Part shown: piece by piece, positions 1 to 8,457 of the stretch
How the letters are laid out: each line of letters starts with the position of its first letter
Position numbering within the stretch: the first letter of the stretch is position 1
Assembly (NCBI GenBank): GCA_007745835.1
Contig: CP036424.1
Location: 1,015,001-1,079,000, forward strand
Origin: Planctomycetes bacterium MalM25
GTDB taxonomy: Bacteria; Planctomycetota; Planctomycetia; Pirellulales; Lacipirellulaceae
Direction: 5' to 3'
Length of the DNA: 64,000 nt
Program-made: the position numbers and the translations under genes
The notes under the pieces: model-generated
What the model was told of the DNA's origin: nothing
What the model saw: the letters and a program-made list of their open reading frames with translations, nothing else
The model's database searches: none

Positions 1-1667
1 GAGCGGATGACGAACGTCGGGATCAGCTCCATGAGCGACGCCGCTCCGACGGCGAGCGTGGTGAGCAGGGTGAACTTGATCGGGGCCCGCTCCCAGGCCC
101 GGTGCCACCACATGCTGGTGAAGACGTCCATCGTGCGGCCGAGATCGGTCACCTGGTTGAGGTGCGACTCGGGCGCGTCCTCGCGGGCGACGGCGGTCGC
201 GCTGAGCGAGGGCGCCTCGTAGACGGGCTCGTCGTACGCGGCGGGGCGGGCCTGCCAGGTCTTGTAGAAGTTCCAGACGCCGATCAGCGTGCCGACGATG
301 TACAGCCCCCCGCCGATAGCGCGCAGATAGTAAAAGGGGATGATCGCCTGCGTGGTTTCGACGAAGTCCGGATATTCGAGCTGTCCGCTCGAATTGATCG
401 TTCCCCACATCAGCCCCTGCAGGACGCCGGCCACGTAGAGCGGCAAGACGTAAACCAGGATGCCGATCGTCGAGGTCCAGAAGTGAGCCTCGGCGAGTGA
501 CTTGCTGTGCAACTCGGTCTGGAAGAGCCGGGGGGCCAGCCAGTAGCACATGCCGAAGACCATGAAGCCGTTCCAGCCGAGCGCGCCGGCGTGGACGTGG
601 GCGATGGTCCAGTCCGTGTAGTGCGACAGGGCGTTCACCGCCTTGATCGAGAGCATCGGGCCCTCGAACGTGCTCATCCCGTAGAACGTGATGCCCACGA
701 CAAAGAACTTGAGCACCGGGTCGCTGGTGACCTTGTGCCAGGCGCCGCGGAGCGTGAGCAGGCCGTTGATCATGCCGCCCCAGCTGGGCATCCACAGCAT
801 GAGCGAGAAGACCATGCCGAGCGTTTGCGCCCACTCGGGGATCGCTGTGTAGTGCAGGTGGTGCGGGCCGGCCCAGATGTAGATGAAGACCAACGACCAG
901 AAGTGCAGGATGCTCAACCGGTAGCTAAATACAGGCCGATCGGCCGCCTTGGGCATGAAGTAGTACATCAGCCCGAGGAAGGGGGTCGTCAGGAAGAACG
1001 CGACCGCGTTGTGGCCGTACCACCACTGCATCATCGCGTCCTGCACGCCCGCGTAGATCGGGTAGCTCTTGATGAGCGTCGGCGAGAGGATCGGCACCCA
1101 CAGGTTGTTGAAGATGTGCAGCACCGCCACGGTGATGATCGTCGCGATGTAGAACCAGAGCGCCACGTACATGTGCCGCTCGCGCCGGTTCACCAGCGTC
1201 ATGAAGAAGTTCACGCCGAAGAAGCCGGCCCAGACCACCGCGATGGCGATGTCGATCGGCCATTCGAGCTCGGCGTACTCCTTGCTCTGCGTGATGCCGA
1301 ACGGCAGGGTCAGCGCCGCGGAGACGATGATCGCTTGCCACCCCCAGAAGTGCAGGCGGCTCAGCGTGTCGTTGAACATCCGCGCCTTGCAGAGACGCTG
1401 TGTGGAGTAGTAGATCGCGGCGAACACACCGTTGCCCGCGAAGGCGAAGATCACCGCGTTGGTGTGCAGCGGGCGCAAGCGTCCGAAGCTGATCCATTCG
1501 ATTCCCCCGTTGAGCGAGGGGAAGGGGAGCTGCAACGCGAGCAGGAGGCCGACGGCGAAACCGACCAACGCCCAGACGAGCGTGGCGGCGAAGAACATGC
1601 GGACGATCGCGTCGTCGTAGCTGAAACGCTCGAGCCGGGTGTCGGCGGCGTCTTGGGGCTCGCTCAT
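1..1667 (-). CDS. ccoNO: cbb3-type cytochrome c oxidase, fused subunits I and II (partial, runs off left edge)
   Basis: Terminal haem-copper oxidase of the inner membrane that reduces O2 with electrons from c-type cytochromes. About 555 codons are visible from an ATG at 1667; the C-terminus lies outside the window. The first ~475 residues are a multi-pass CcoN core with the conserved histidines in RPLHTNAV (H68), WWYGHNAV, AGPHHLHY and HVHAGALGWN. After a hydrophilic linker the chain continues in frame into SMWWHRAWERAPIKFTLLTT, the usual start of CcoO with its membrane anchor, so CcoN and CcoO are fused. The haem-c site of CcoO would lie beyond the edge. The Rrf2 gene sits 137 bp upstream on the same strand, suggesting regulation by Fe-S or redox state (inference). 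Confidence 0.93.
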   Translation of the reverse strand, partial: MSEPQDAADTRLERFSYDDAIVRMFFAATLVWALVGFAVGLLLALQLPFPSLNGGIEWISFGRLRPLHTNAVIFAFAGNGVFAAIYYSTQRLCKARMFNDTLSRLHFWGWQAIIVSAALTLPFGITQSKEYAELEWPIDIAIAVVWAGFFGVNFFMTLVNRRERHMYVALWFYIATIITVAVLHIFNNLWVPILSPTLIKSYPIYAGVQDAMMQWWYGHNAVAFFLTTPFLGLMYYFMPKAADRPVFSYRLSILHFWSLVFIYIWAGPHHLHYTAIPEWAQTLGMVFSLMLWMPSWGGMINGLLTLRGAWHKVTSDPVLKFFVVGITFYGMSTFEGPMLSIKAVNALSHYTDWTIAHVHAGALGWNGFMVFGMCYWLAPRLFQTELHSKSLAEAHFWTSTIGILVYVLPLYVAGVLQGLMWGTINSSGQLEYPDFVETTQAIIPFYYLRAIGGGLYIVGTLIGVWNFYKTWQARPAAYDEPVYEAPSLSATAVAREDAPESHLNQVTDLGRTMDVFTSMWWHRAWERAPIKFTLLTTLAVGAASLMELIPTFVIR

Positions 1668-1804
1668 GTCGCGGAGGATCCTGTTCGTCGTGGGGACGCG
1701 CTGCGCGCCCTCTTGCTGGTTTGCTGGCTTATCGCCGTTGGAATGATTGAATCGTCGCGCCGCTTTCAAGGAAACGCGTCATGTCGCCGCATCTCCTTCG
1801 CCGT

Positions 1805-2269
1805 TCATGAAGGGGGCCCTAGGTCGAGCTGTACGACTCCCGGGCCATCCTCACAAAGCGGCTTGAGGTTCGACTCTTGCCGGAGCAAGCCGGCGATGGT
1901 GGTCTCGGCGTAGCGACGTTCGAGGTCGGCGATTGCGTCGTCGAGCATCCGGTGCAGCGGGCAGAGCCCGCCGGTGTGAGTCGATAGCTTCAGCGGACAG
2001 CGGGTGATGCGCTGGATCGGATCGACGCAGCTGATGACCTCCAGGACCGACAGGTCCTCCGGGTCGCGATCGAGTGAGTAGCCCCCGTTGATGCCGCGCT
2101 GGCTGGTCAGGATGCCAGCCCTTCCAAGGGGTTGGAGCACCTTCGGGAGGTAGCTAACCGAGACCTGGGTGCCGGTCGCTAGCTGCTGCGTTGTCTGAGG
2201 GGCGCCCGGGTTCTGCGCCAGCCAGACAACGGCTCGAAGAGCGTACTCGGCGGTCTGTGATACCGACAT
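1805..2269 (-). CDS. Rrf2 family transcriptional regulator
   Basis: Winged-helix DNA-binding protein of 154 residues, a normal Rrf2/NsrR/IscR length. It opens MSVSQTAEYALRAVVWLAQ, a typical Rrf2 start, so I prefer the ATG at 2269 over longer upstream starts. The recognition helix and wing follow (SVSYLPKVLQPLGRAGIL, then QRGINGGYSL). Three cysteines lie in the effector region (SCVDP, TRCPLK, GLCPL) and could hold an Fe-S cluster as in IscR or NsrR; their spacing is not identical to either, so the signal is unknown. It precedes the oxidase gene on the same strand and probably controls it or itself. There is no obvious Shine-Dalgarno site. Confidence 0.9.
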   Translation of the reverse strand: MSVSQTAEYALRAVVWLAQNPGAPQTTQQLATGTQVSVSYLPKVLQPLGRAGILTSQRGINGGYSLDRDPEDLSVLEVISCVDPIQRITRCPLKLSTHTGGLCPLHRMLDDAIADLERRYAETTIAGLLRQESNLKPLCEDGPGVVQLDLGPPS

Positions 2270-2348
2270 AACTGGTTGCCATTTAGGCGGATAGGGAAAG
2301 TAGGCCAATCGCCTACCAACAAAAAGGATATGCAGATCCCTTTGGAGC

Positions 2349-2377
2349 AATATCGGCTGCAAGCCATTTGTGGTCAA
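2349..2377 (-). promoter_or_regulatory. Putative sigma70-type promoter of the Rrf2 gene
   Basis: On the minus strand TTGACC (2377-2372) is separated by 17 bases from GATATT (2354-2349). Transcription would begin near 2341 and leave a leader of about 70 bases before the Rrf2 start. Seen by eye only. Confidence 0.35.
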
Positions 2378-2417
2378 GAGGATAATCATGTCTTTTGTCA
2401 AACTAGACCCCTTTGAC

Positions 2418-2439
2418 GCAATTGGCTCATGCCGATTGC
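2418..2439. promoter_or_regulatory. Imperfect palindrome, possible operator
   Basis: GCAATTGGC-TCAT-GCCGATTGC: 9-base arms with one mismatch and a 4-base centre, in the gap between the Rrf2 gene and the divergently read Cys-rich outer-membrane gene. A dimeric regulator could bind here, but there is no second copy to compare. Confidence 0.25.
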
Positions 2440-2606
2440 GAGCCTCAAGCGGATCGCTCCGGCACGGCATGGGGCCTGGAGAAAAACACCTTCTGTGCCG
2501 GCCTCTGCCCGAAGCTCAGCGATAGGACAGGCGAGACCCGATGGAGCGGTCTGCCGGCGGGGCAGCCGCGCCCGTAGTGGCGCGGATTCACGGAGGAGGG
2601 TGAGAG

Positions 2607-3728
2607 ATGAAGATCGGGCGGATGATCTTAGTGGCCGGAATCGGCCTAGCGCCGGCGACGGTTCTTGCAGGCACGTCAGACGTTGCCGGTTGCTTCGAGG
2701 GCGTTCTGCCGCCCGCGAACACCGACACCGAGATCGGCCAGGCGTCTTGGAGCACAGTATGTGGCGGCGATTGCTGCGACTCGACCTGTTGCGGCGATGT
2801 TGGCTGTTGTGGATCGACTTGCTGTGGTTCGACGTGTTGCTGCGACAAGAACTGCGGCCTCTTCGGTCAGGGCATCCTCACTCACGACCCGTGCGGCGAG
2901 GGGTGCGCCTTGCCGGAGCTGTTGCTCGGATGCTTCTGTGAGTCCGAGGAGTGCTTCGACGACTTCATCAGCCCGATCACCAACCCGATCTTCTTCGAGG
3001 ACCCGCGGAACGTCACCGAGGTCCGCTTCTTCTTCTGGCAACACAAAGTGCCCCAGGCCGCCGGCGGCGGGGACATCAACCTGTACGCCGCGCAGATCCG
3101 CGCTCGGCTGACCGATCGGTTGTCGCTGATCGCGGCGAAGGACGGCTATGCGGTGTCGACCAACGCGTTGGTCGATGACGGCTGGGCCGATGTGGACATC
3201 GGATTCAAGTACGGCCTCTACCGCGACGCCCGCAAGCAACGTTTGCTCTCGGTCGGCGTCGTGTACGACATGCCGGTCGGCTCGCCCCGCACGCTGCAAG
3301 CGAAGGGCGACGGCGAGTTCCACCTCTTCCTGACCGGTGGCGCCGAGCTGTGTGACTGCGCCCACTGGATCAGCGCGTTCGGCGGGGTGATCCCGGTCGA
3401 TGGCGATGAGAGCTCCGACTTCCTGTACTGGTCCAACCACTTCGATTATCAGGTCCGCAAGGGCTGGTACGTCCTGACCGAGTTCAACTGGTTTCACTGG
3501 ACCGGAGGTGGATCGGACGAGCTCGGGTTGACCGGCGTCGAGGGCTTCGACGCGTTCAACCTCGGCTCGGGCGGGGTTGCCGGGAACGACATCGTGACCG
3601 GAGCGATCGGTATGAAGTACAAGCCGAACCGCAAGACGGAGATCGGTATTGCTTGGGAAGCTCCCCTCACCGAGCGACGCGACGTGATCGAGAACCGCCT
3701 GACGCTCGACCTGATCCTGCGGTACTAA
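2607..3728 (+). CDS. Secreted outer-membrane-type protein with Cys-Cys repeat segment
   Basis: 373 residues with a signal peptide (MKIGRMILVAGIGLAPATVLAG). Residues ~52-83 are a run of Cys pairs separated by short spacers (CCDSTCC, CCGSTCC, CCCDKNC), followed by more cysteines up to ~120. From ~135 onward alternating hydrophobic/aromatic segments (EVRFFFWQHK, LSVGVVYDMP, WYVLTEFNWFHW) ending in LTLDLILRY suggest an outer-membrane beta-barrel; a C-terminal aromatic residue fits that. The start is fixed by a strong upstream GGAGGAGGGTGAG. A terminator follows. The Cys block could bind metal or cross-link at the surface (inference). I do not recognise a named family. Confidence 0.8.
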   Translation: MKIGRMILVAGIGLAPATVLAGTSDVAGCFEGVLPPANTDTEIGQASWSTVCGGDCCDSTCCGDVGCCGSTCCGSTCCCDKNCGLFGQGILTHDPCGEGCALPELLLGCFCESEECFDDFISPITNPIFFEDPRNVTEVRFFFWQHKVPQAAGGGDINLYAAQIRARLTDRLSLIAAKDGYAVSTNALVDDGWADVDIGFKYGLYRDARKQRLLSVGVVYDMPVGSPRTLQAKGDGEFHLFLTGGAELCDCAHWISAFGGVIPVDGDESSDFLYWSNHFDYQVRKGWYVLTEFNWFHWTGGGSDELGLTGVEGFDAFNLGSGGVAGNDIVTGAIGMKYKPNRKTEIGIAWEAPLTERRDVIENRLTLDLILRY

Positions 3729-3757
3729 CGGGCCGCATCTAACGGGAATGTTCGCCG

Positions 3758-3797
3758 GCCTGCTCGGACCCGCCTGGGTCCGAGCAGGCTTTTTTTT
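3758..3797 (+). terminator. Rho-independent terminator
   Basis: Perfect 13-bp stem GCCTGCTCGGACC / GGTCCGAGCAGGC with a 6-base loop, followed by eight T residues. It ends the Cys-rich outer-membrane protein transcript. Confidence 0.92.
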
Positions 3798-3798
3798 G

Positions 3799-4065
3799 CT
3801 AGTCCGGCAACCGGCGGGCGACCAGTTTTAGGGCCACCCACGGGGCGAAGAAGAGGGTCAGGCCGAGTGTCTTCATCAAGCCAAAGAACGCGTAGCAAGC
3901 CAGGTCGAACTGCTCGGGCGTCAGGGCGAAGAGCTTCGAGTGGACCCCGTAGGCCCAGTCGTGCATGCCTAGAAAGAGCCCAAGGCCCAGCACCTGGAGC
4001 CCGACCAACACCAGGAAGGCCGTTCCAAATACGGACGCCAGTCGGTTCATCGATTCGCGGTTCAC
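3799..4065 (-). CDS. DUF6868-type small membrane protein
   Basis: Small protein of 83-88 residues with two membrane helices (FLVLVGLQVLGLGLFLG and TLGLTLFFAPWVALKLV) and the motif HDWAYGVHSKLFALTPEQFD between them, the pattern I associate with DUF6868. I chose the GTG at 4065 because GGGAGG lies seven bases upstream; the alternative ATG at 4050 lacks such a site and shortens the protein by five residues. Function is unknown. It converges on the terminator of the preceding gene. Confidence 0.72.
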   Translation of the reverse strand: MNRESMNRLASVFGTAFLVLVGLQVLGLGLFLGMHDWAYGVHSKLFALTPEQFDLACYAFFGLMKTLGLTLFFAPWVALKLVARRLPD

Positions 4066-4290
4066 TTGGTCGCCTCCCGGGCGGATTAAGGAAGATTCGC
4101 ACCGGTTATTCGCCCGGTGAGAGCGGGGATTGGCACGAATCGCCCCCCCGCAGGATAGGCCCACGGCGGCGGGCGTCCACGGCGATTTGGCGTCCTTGGC
4201 CTGGGGTTTCCCACGAGGGGGGGCCGTTGGAGTAAACTCAGCGTTCCGGCCGCCCGTGGCCGGCACGACCCACGCCCGGAGACCTCAACG

Positions 4291-5778
4291 ATGCGTCTTG
4301 CTCTTCTCGCCAGCCTCGCCTTGCTGGCCGCTTGCCCCACCAGCCTGCTAGCCGGTGATTTTGACCCGCTGATGGCGAAGCTGCCGGCCCGCTCGAACGT
4401 GCTGGTCCTCGTCAACGCCCAGAAGATGTTCTCCTGCGAGATGGCGAAGAGCGAGGGGTGGCTGAGGAAGTACGAGGACAACTACTCCAAGTCACCGCTG
4501 ATGCTGCCACCGGGCGCCCAACGGTTCGCCCTGGGGGCCGACTTCGACCTGGCGCAGATGACCGCTATCACCGAGTCGGCGGCGATGCGGGTCGCGGACG
4601 ATCTGCCGATGCCTGCGGTCGCGCGTCGCGTGCGGGGCGAGTTGGAAACGCTCGCCGGCCTGCAGGCGGTCGCCACGCCGAAGGGGGCGTACGTCGTGAA
4701 GTTCGCGCCGAGCCTGTTCGGCGTCGCCCGGCCGGCCGATCGCCAGCGCGTGTCGCGCTGGCTCCGCAGCTCGGGCGGGGCGACATCGCCCAACCTGTCG
4801 GCCTATCTGACCGAAGCGGCTGGCTACACGGAGAGCGCCGGGACCGAGATCATCCTCGCGATCGACCTGACCGACGCGGTGAGCGAGGCTTCGATCGCCA
4901 ACGCCATGGCCGCCTCGCCGGTGCTCGCCGACGCCAAGATCGACGCGGCCGCCGCCGCGAAGGAACTCGCCGGCCTGCGTGGCATGACCCTCGGCATCCG
5001 CACCACGGACCGCGCGACCGGGTCGCTGCGTGTCGACTTCGCCGCCCCGATCCCCACGATCACCCCCGTCGCCAAGGAACTGTTGCTCGAGGTGCTGGGC
5101 GAAGCGGGCCTCGCGATTGATGGACTCGGCAGCTGGAAGCTCCAAACGGCCGAGACGACCTTCCGCTTGTCGGGATCGATGGACGCCCGCGGATTGCGTC
5201 GCGTGTTCAGCATCCTGGATCTCGACGCCACGGGCGTCGCCGCCGGGGGAGAGAGGCCGAGCGATGGCGAAACCGTCAACCGCTACGTCACGCAGCAGTA
5301 CTTCGAGAGCGTGAAGGATTACCTCCACGACCTGCAGCGGGAGACCGGCGCCAAGTCGTACTACACGATGGCCCGCTGGTTCGAGAAGTACGCCCGCAAG
5401 ATCGACAACCTGCCGATCCTGGGCGTCGATCCGGAGCTCGTTGACTACGCCGGCACGGTCGTCGGGCAGTTGCGCGACGCGGGCCTCGCGATCCGCGGCG
5501 CCGGGACGCGGACGAGCTCTCGCTCGGCCGGCATCCAGGGGAGCAGCGGTTACAACTACGAGTACGGCGATAACGGCTACAACACGACCATCTTCAGCGG
5601 CAGCACCTACGCGCAGGGCCAGGACGCCATCCGCGACGCCGACGTCCAGCGCCGCGCCATCGAGAAGCAAGAGCGCGCGAAGAGTTCGACCGACGCCCGC
5701 GAGATCATGCGACAGGTTCAGGAGGAGACCTCCGCCATCCGCCGGAAGATGACCCAGAAGCACGGCGTCGAGTTCTGA
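4291..5778 (+). CDS. Conserved hypothetical secreted protein
   Basis: 495 residues. The first ~22 (MRLALLASLALLAACPTSLLAG) form a signal peptide. The body has alternating hydrophobic strands and Ala-rich helices (ARSNVLVLVNAQKMF, GTEIILAIDLTDAV, GSLRVDFAAP) without a motif I recognise. The last ~60 residues after a Gly/Tyr/Ser-rich stretch are charged and probably coiled coil (QRRAIEKQERAKSS). It is probably periplasmic or surface-exposed. It stands alone, with a terminator directly downstream. No function is assigned. Confidence 0.75.
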   Translation: MRLALLASLALLAACPTSLLAGDFDPLMAKLPARSNVLVLVNAQKMFSCEMAKSEGWLRKYEDNYSKSPLMLPPGAQRFALGADFDLAQMTAITESAAMRVADDLPMPAVARRVRGELETLAGLQAVATPKGAYVVKFAPSLFGVARPADRQRVSRWLRSSGGATSPNLSAYLTEAAGYTESAGTEIILAIDLTDAVSEASIANAMAASPVLADAKIDAAAAAKELAGLRGMTLGIRTTDRATGSLRVDFAAPIPTITPVAKELLLEVLGEAGLAIDGLGSWKLQTAETTFRLSGSMDARGLRRVFSILDLDATGVAAGGERPSDGETVNRYVTQQYFESVKDYLHDLQRETGAKSYYTMARWFEKYARKIDNLPILGVDPELVDYAGTVVGQLRDAGLAIRGAGTRTSSRSAGIQGSSGYNYEYGDNGYNTTIFSGSTYAQGQDAIRDADVQRRAIEKQERAKSSTDAREIMRQVQEETSAIRRKMTQKHGVEF

Positions 5779-5803
5779 TTCACTAGCCGACCATCCAAAC
5801 GAC

Positions 5804-5848
5804 CGCCGGCCACCGCGATACACGATCGCGGCGGCCGGCGTTGTTCTT
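5804..5848 (+). terminator. Rho-independent terminator
   Basis: Stem CGCCGGCC-A-CCGCGAT / ATCGCGG-C-GGCCGGCG with one internal mismatch and an ACACG loop, followed by TTGTTCTT. It lies between convergent genes and ends the 4291-5778 transcript. Confidence 0.8.
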
Positions 5849-5865
5849 GGGTTCGGTGATCGGCC

Positions 5866-6474
5866 TCAGAAGGTGCTCGCCACCGGGGCGGGGGCCGTGA
5901 AGGTGGGCGCCGGGGCGCCACCGCCGTTCAGCCGCGGGCTGACCAAGACGTACTTCGCTTGGTTGGTTCGCACATCGATGACGGTGACTTGCACCGTGGG
6001 GGACACCGGGGCGACGAACGCCGCCGCCGCGGTCGGAGCGGGCGCCCCCGAGCCGACGGCCGATTGCAGCAGCTGCACGCCGTGCTCGTTGCTGTACGCG
6101 TTCTGCAGGCTGACCGAGCCCGCCGCGAGCAGCACGTCGCCCACTTCCAGGCCGGCACGGTAGGCGGGGCTGCCGGGCGTGACCCTGGCGACTTGCAGGC
6201 CGCGGCCGTACGCCGTGTTGGTGATCTGCAGGCTCATGCCGAAGTACCAGTTCCGGGCCGGGACGACCGTCGGGGCGGGCGCCCAGCCGATCGGCTTCAG
6301 TGTCGGCGCCGGTTGATGGATCGGCGCGGGGTGATGGATCGGGGCCGGCTGGTAGATCGGCCTCGGGGCGGGCTTCCAGCGTTTGTGGCAGCCGCCCGCG
6401 TTGGCGGCAGCGGCCAGGCCGAAGACGAGCAGCGAGGCGAGGGCGAAGATCGTGGCGGGCGACAGGCGGGACAT
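5866..6474 (-). CDS. Secreted PDZ-domain protein
   Basis: 202 residues. Signal peptide (~1-26, ending NAGG), then a Pro/His/Ala repeat linker (YQPAPIHHPAPIHQPAP), then a PDZ core at ~75-165: GMSLQITN, GLQVARVTPGSPAYRAGLEVGDVLLAAG and a final strand VQVTVIDVRT. There is no protease domain, so it is more likely a binding or scaffolding protein of the envelope. The ATG at 6474 is preceded by GGAG seven bases upstream and starts the signal peptide directly; longer in-frame extensions are not needed. Confidence 0.78.
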   Translation of the reverse strand: MSRLSPATIFALASLLVFGLAAAANAGGCHKRWKPAPRPIYQPAPIHHPAPIHQPAPTLKPIGWAPAPTVVPARNWYFGMSLQITNTAYGRGLQVARVTPGSPAYRAGLEVGDVLLAAGSVSLQNAYSNEHGVQLLQSAVGSGAPAPTAAAAFVAPVSPTVQVTVIDVRTNQAKYVLVSPRLNGGGAPAPTFTAPAPVASTF

Positions 6475-6809
6475 CGGAGGGCTCCAGGCAGTGAAGATGC
6501 GACAGCGGGTGATGGATTCGCCGAGTCGTTCGCTCGACTGCCTTGCCACTAGAGCGCATCGCGTGCCAGAATTGCTGTCCCCTGGCCCTAAATCGTTTAA
6601 CTGTAAGGGCATCGGTGAATTCTTGGGTGCAGGAGCAGGTCTCTTAGGAGGTCGGATGGGAGTCGATAAGGTGGCGCATCCTTTGGGGGCGTGTGCTCGA
6701 TATGACCTCCGTCTCGCGATTGCGAGAAACCCCGCCGCGTCGCCCGCTTGATGGCGACGACGGATCGGACAAGCTGTCAGACGACCCCTCACGCCATCAC
6801 GAGGCCGCC
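6475..6809. other. Intergenic region between divergent genes (335 bp)
   Basis: The gap separates the PDZ gene and the M14 peptidase gene, which are read away from each other, so both promoters should lie here. I see no convincing -35/-10 pair, palindrome or RNA gene. Confidence 0.4.
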
Positions 6810-7517
6810 ATGCGCCCCCGACTCGCTCTTTCGGTTTGCTTGCTGCTGACCGCCGCCCTGAACGGGGCGACGCCCGAGGAGGTGGCGCTCGGCGAGAGCG
6901 TCGAGGGCCGCCCGATCGTCGCCCGCGTCTGGGGCGAGTCGGAACGTTGCCTGCTGATCCTCGCGAGCATCCATGGCAGCGAGCCCGCGGGGACGCCGCT
7001 CGTCGAAAGGCTCGAAGCGTGGTTCGTTGAGCATCCCAGAGAGCTTGCCGAACGCCGCGTCGCGATCGTGCCGATCGCCAACCCGGACGGCTACGCGAAA
7101 CGCGAGCGGTTCAACGCGAACGGCGTCGACCTCAACCGCAACTTCCCGACCGGCAACCGGACCGAGCGCAAGATCCACGGCGAGAGCGCCCTGTCCGAGC
7201 CCGAATCGCGGGCGCTGATGCGGGCGTTGCAGGTCTTCGACCCGGTGCGGGTGGTGAGCCTCCACCAGCCGATCGCGTGCGTCGATTACGACGGCCCCGG
7301 CGAGGCGCTCGCCGAGGCGATGTCGGCCGCGATCGAGAGACGGCTGCCCGTTAAGAAGCTCGGCGGTCGTCCCGGTTCACTCGGCTCGTACGTCGGCGTA
7401 ACCCTAGGGCGACCGATCATCACGCTCGAACTGCCCAAACACGCCGAAGACCGCCCCGCGGAGGAGCTGTGGCGCGATTACGGCCCGGCGCTGATCGCGT
7501 TTCTCCGCGCCGACTGA
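6810..7517 (+). CDS. M14-family zinc carboxypeptidase, exported
   Basis: 235 residues with a short signal peptide (MRPRLALSVCLLLTAALNGA). The M14 zinc site is complete: H55 and E58 in SIHGSEP, H152 in SLHQP, and catalytic E207 in ITLELPKHA. DLNRNFP (R110, N111) is the substrate-carboxylate motif of the family. The small size and the LNRNFP context resemble murein tripeptide amidase (MpaA-like) rather than digestive carboxypeptidases, so a role in peptidoglycan peptide trimming is plausible. It converges with the methyltransferase gene, whose stop lies four bases away. Confidence 0.85.
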   Translation: MRPRLALSVCLLLTAALNGATPEEVALGESVEGRPIVARVWGESERCLLILASIHGSEPAGTPLVERLEAWFVEHPRELAERRVAIVPIANPDGYAKRERFNANGVDLNRNFPTGNRTERKIHGESALSEPESRALMRALQVFDPVRVVSLHQPIACVDYDGPGEALAEAMSAAIERRLPVKKLGGRPGSLGSYVGVTLGRPIITLELPKHAEDRPAEELWRDYGPALIAFLRAD

Positions 7518-7521
7518 TCCG

Positions 7522-8364
7522 CTAAGCGCATGGCCTCAGCACGGCGTACATGTTGTCGCTCAGCGGGTTGCGATCGAGCAGCGTGCCACGCTCGGTTTGG
7601 TAGCCCGCTTCGAAGGCGAGGCGGCGGAGCGTGGCCGGCGTGAAGTAGTTGACGTGGTCCGGGTAGCGGAAGCCGCACCAGCGCTCGCCGCGGAGTCGCC
7701 GGTTGAGCGATCCGAAATTGGGCACCTTGATGATCGCCGCACCCTCGGGGCGTAGGCGGGATCGCAAAGCTTTGAGAAGTTCGAGCGGTCGCGGATCGTG
7801 CTCCAAGAAGCTGGACATCATCGCCACGTCGATCGAGGCAGGGGCGAGCCCTTGCACCGCTTCGAGCGCGGGCTGGGCGATCACCTCGCCCGACCACGCT
7901 TTAAAATCGCGAGCCGCGTTCTTCGCCAACCGAGGTGACAACTCGACCCCGATCGGTCGGACCCGCCGGCCGACGCGGGCGAAGCGGTCACAGCAGTCGA
8001 TCGCCAGCCCGCCACAGCCGCAGCCGACGTCGAGGAGTTGTAGCTCTCGCGATCGATCGATCCGCGCCGCCACGCCGGCGGCGAGTTGGTGCATGCGGTT
8101 GCGTTTCGGGAGGAAGCGTCGCTTGGCTTGCTTCGTCGCTTCGCTCAGCCGCGAGATCAACGGCTCGGCGGCCGTCCGCCGTGTGCGTTCGCGATCGGCG
8201 GTCACTTCCCAGGGGAAGTCGTCGCGCACCTCGTCGTAGCTGGGCGGGTTCTCAAGGAAAACGAAGCCGGTCTCCAGGCACCGCATCAGGCGGTACGGCC
8301 CACGCGAGAAACGGGTGGCCATCGACTTGGTCGGGCGGCCGATCAAGGGGCAGTCGCTGGTCAT
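7522..8364 (-). CDS. Class I SAM-dependent methyltransferase
   Basis: 280 residues. Motif I LLDVGCGCGGLAID (~110-123) binds S-adenosylmethionine; GVELSPRLAKNA is motif II; SSFLEHDPRPLELLKALRSRLRPEGAAIIKVPN is the post-motif region of Methyltransf_11/23 proteins; the PDHVNYFTP box is common in sugar- and lipid-modifying methyltransferases. The N-terminal ~45 residues (CPLIGRPTK ... RCLETGFVFLENPPSY) resemble a degraded zinc-ribbon leader in which most cysteines are lost. The substrate is unknown. The first ATG at 8364 is used. Confidence 0.82.
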   Translation of the reverse strand: MTSDCPLIGRPTKSMATRFSRGPYRLMRCLETGFVFLENPPSYDEVRDDFPWEVTADRERTRRTAAEPLISRLSEATKQAKRRFLPKRNRMHQLAAGVAARIDRSRELQLLDVGCGCGGLAIDCCDRFARVGRRVRPIGVELSPRLAKNAARDFKAWSGEVIAQPALEAVQGLAPASIDVAMMSSFLEHDPRPLELLKALRSRLRPEGAAIIKVPNFGSLNRRLRGERWCGFRYPDHVNYFTPATLRRLAFEAGYQTERGTLLDRNPLSDNMYAVLRPCA

Positions 8365-8457
8365 GCTAATCGCGGGGCGGGGGCGGCGTGCGGACGGGGA
8401 GCGTCGTCCTATAGCGGGGAGGAGCCCCCCGCGGAATAGCGATACGCCGCCAGACCG

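Larger units (their letters stand above)
2270..2606. other. Intergenic region between divergent genes (337 bp)
   Basis: AT-richer than the flanking genes on the Rrf2 side. It holds the putative Rrf2 promoter and the palindrome listed separately. Just before 2607 it has a strong ribosome binding site (GGAGGAGGGTGAGAG) for the outer-membrane protein gene. I see no RNA gene or further ORF that looks real. Confidence 0.5.

Noticed and set aside
507-1913. Long plus-strand open frame opposite the oxidase and Rrf2 genes
   Set aside because: It is Arg/Glu/Val-rich without any recognisable domain and lies entirely on the complement of two clear genes; typical of high-GC shadow frames.
2760-2860. Possible short DNA repeats GACTTGCTGTGGTTCGACGT-like
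   Set aside because: These encode the CC-spacer-CC block of the outer-membrane protein; the frame is preserved and the variation is codon-like.
4492-5823. 443-residue minus-strand open frame across the secreted protein gene
   Set aside because: No start signal or domain; the opposite strand has a signal peptide, normal codon pattern and a terminator.
6330-6400. Apparent tandem repeat GGATCGGCGCGGGGTGATGG
   Set aside because: It is the coding repeat of the PAPIHHP/PAPIHQP linker in the PDZ protein, not a separate DNA element or CRISPR.
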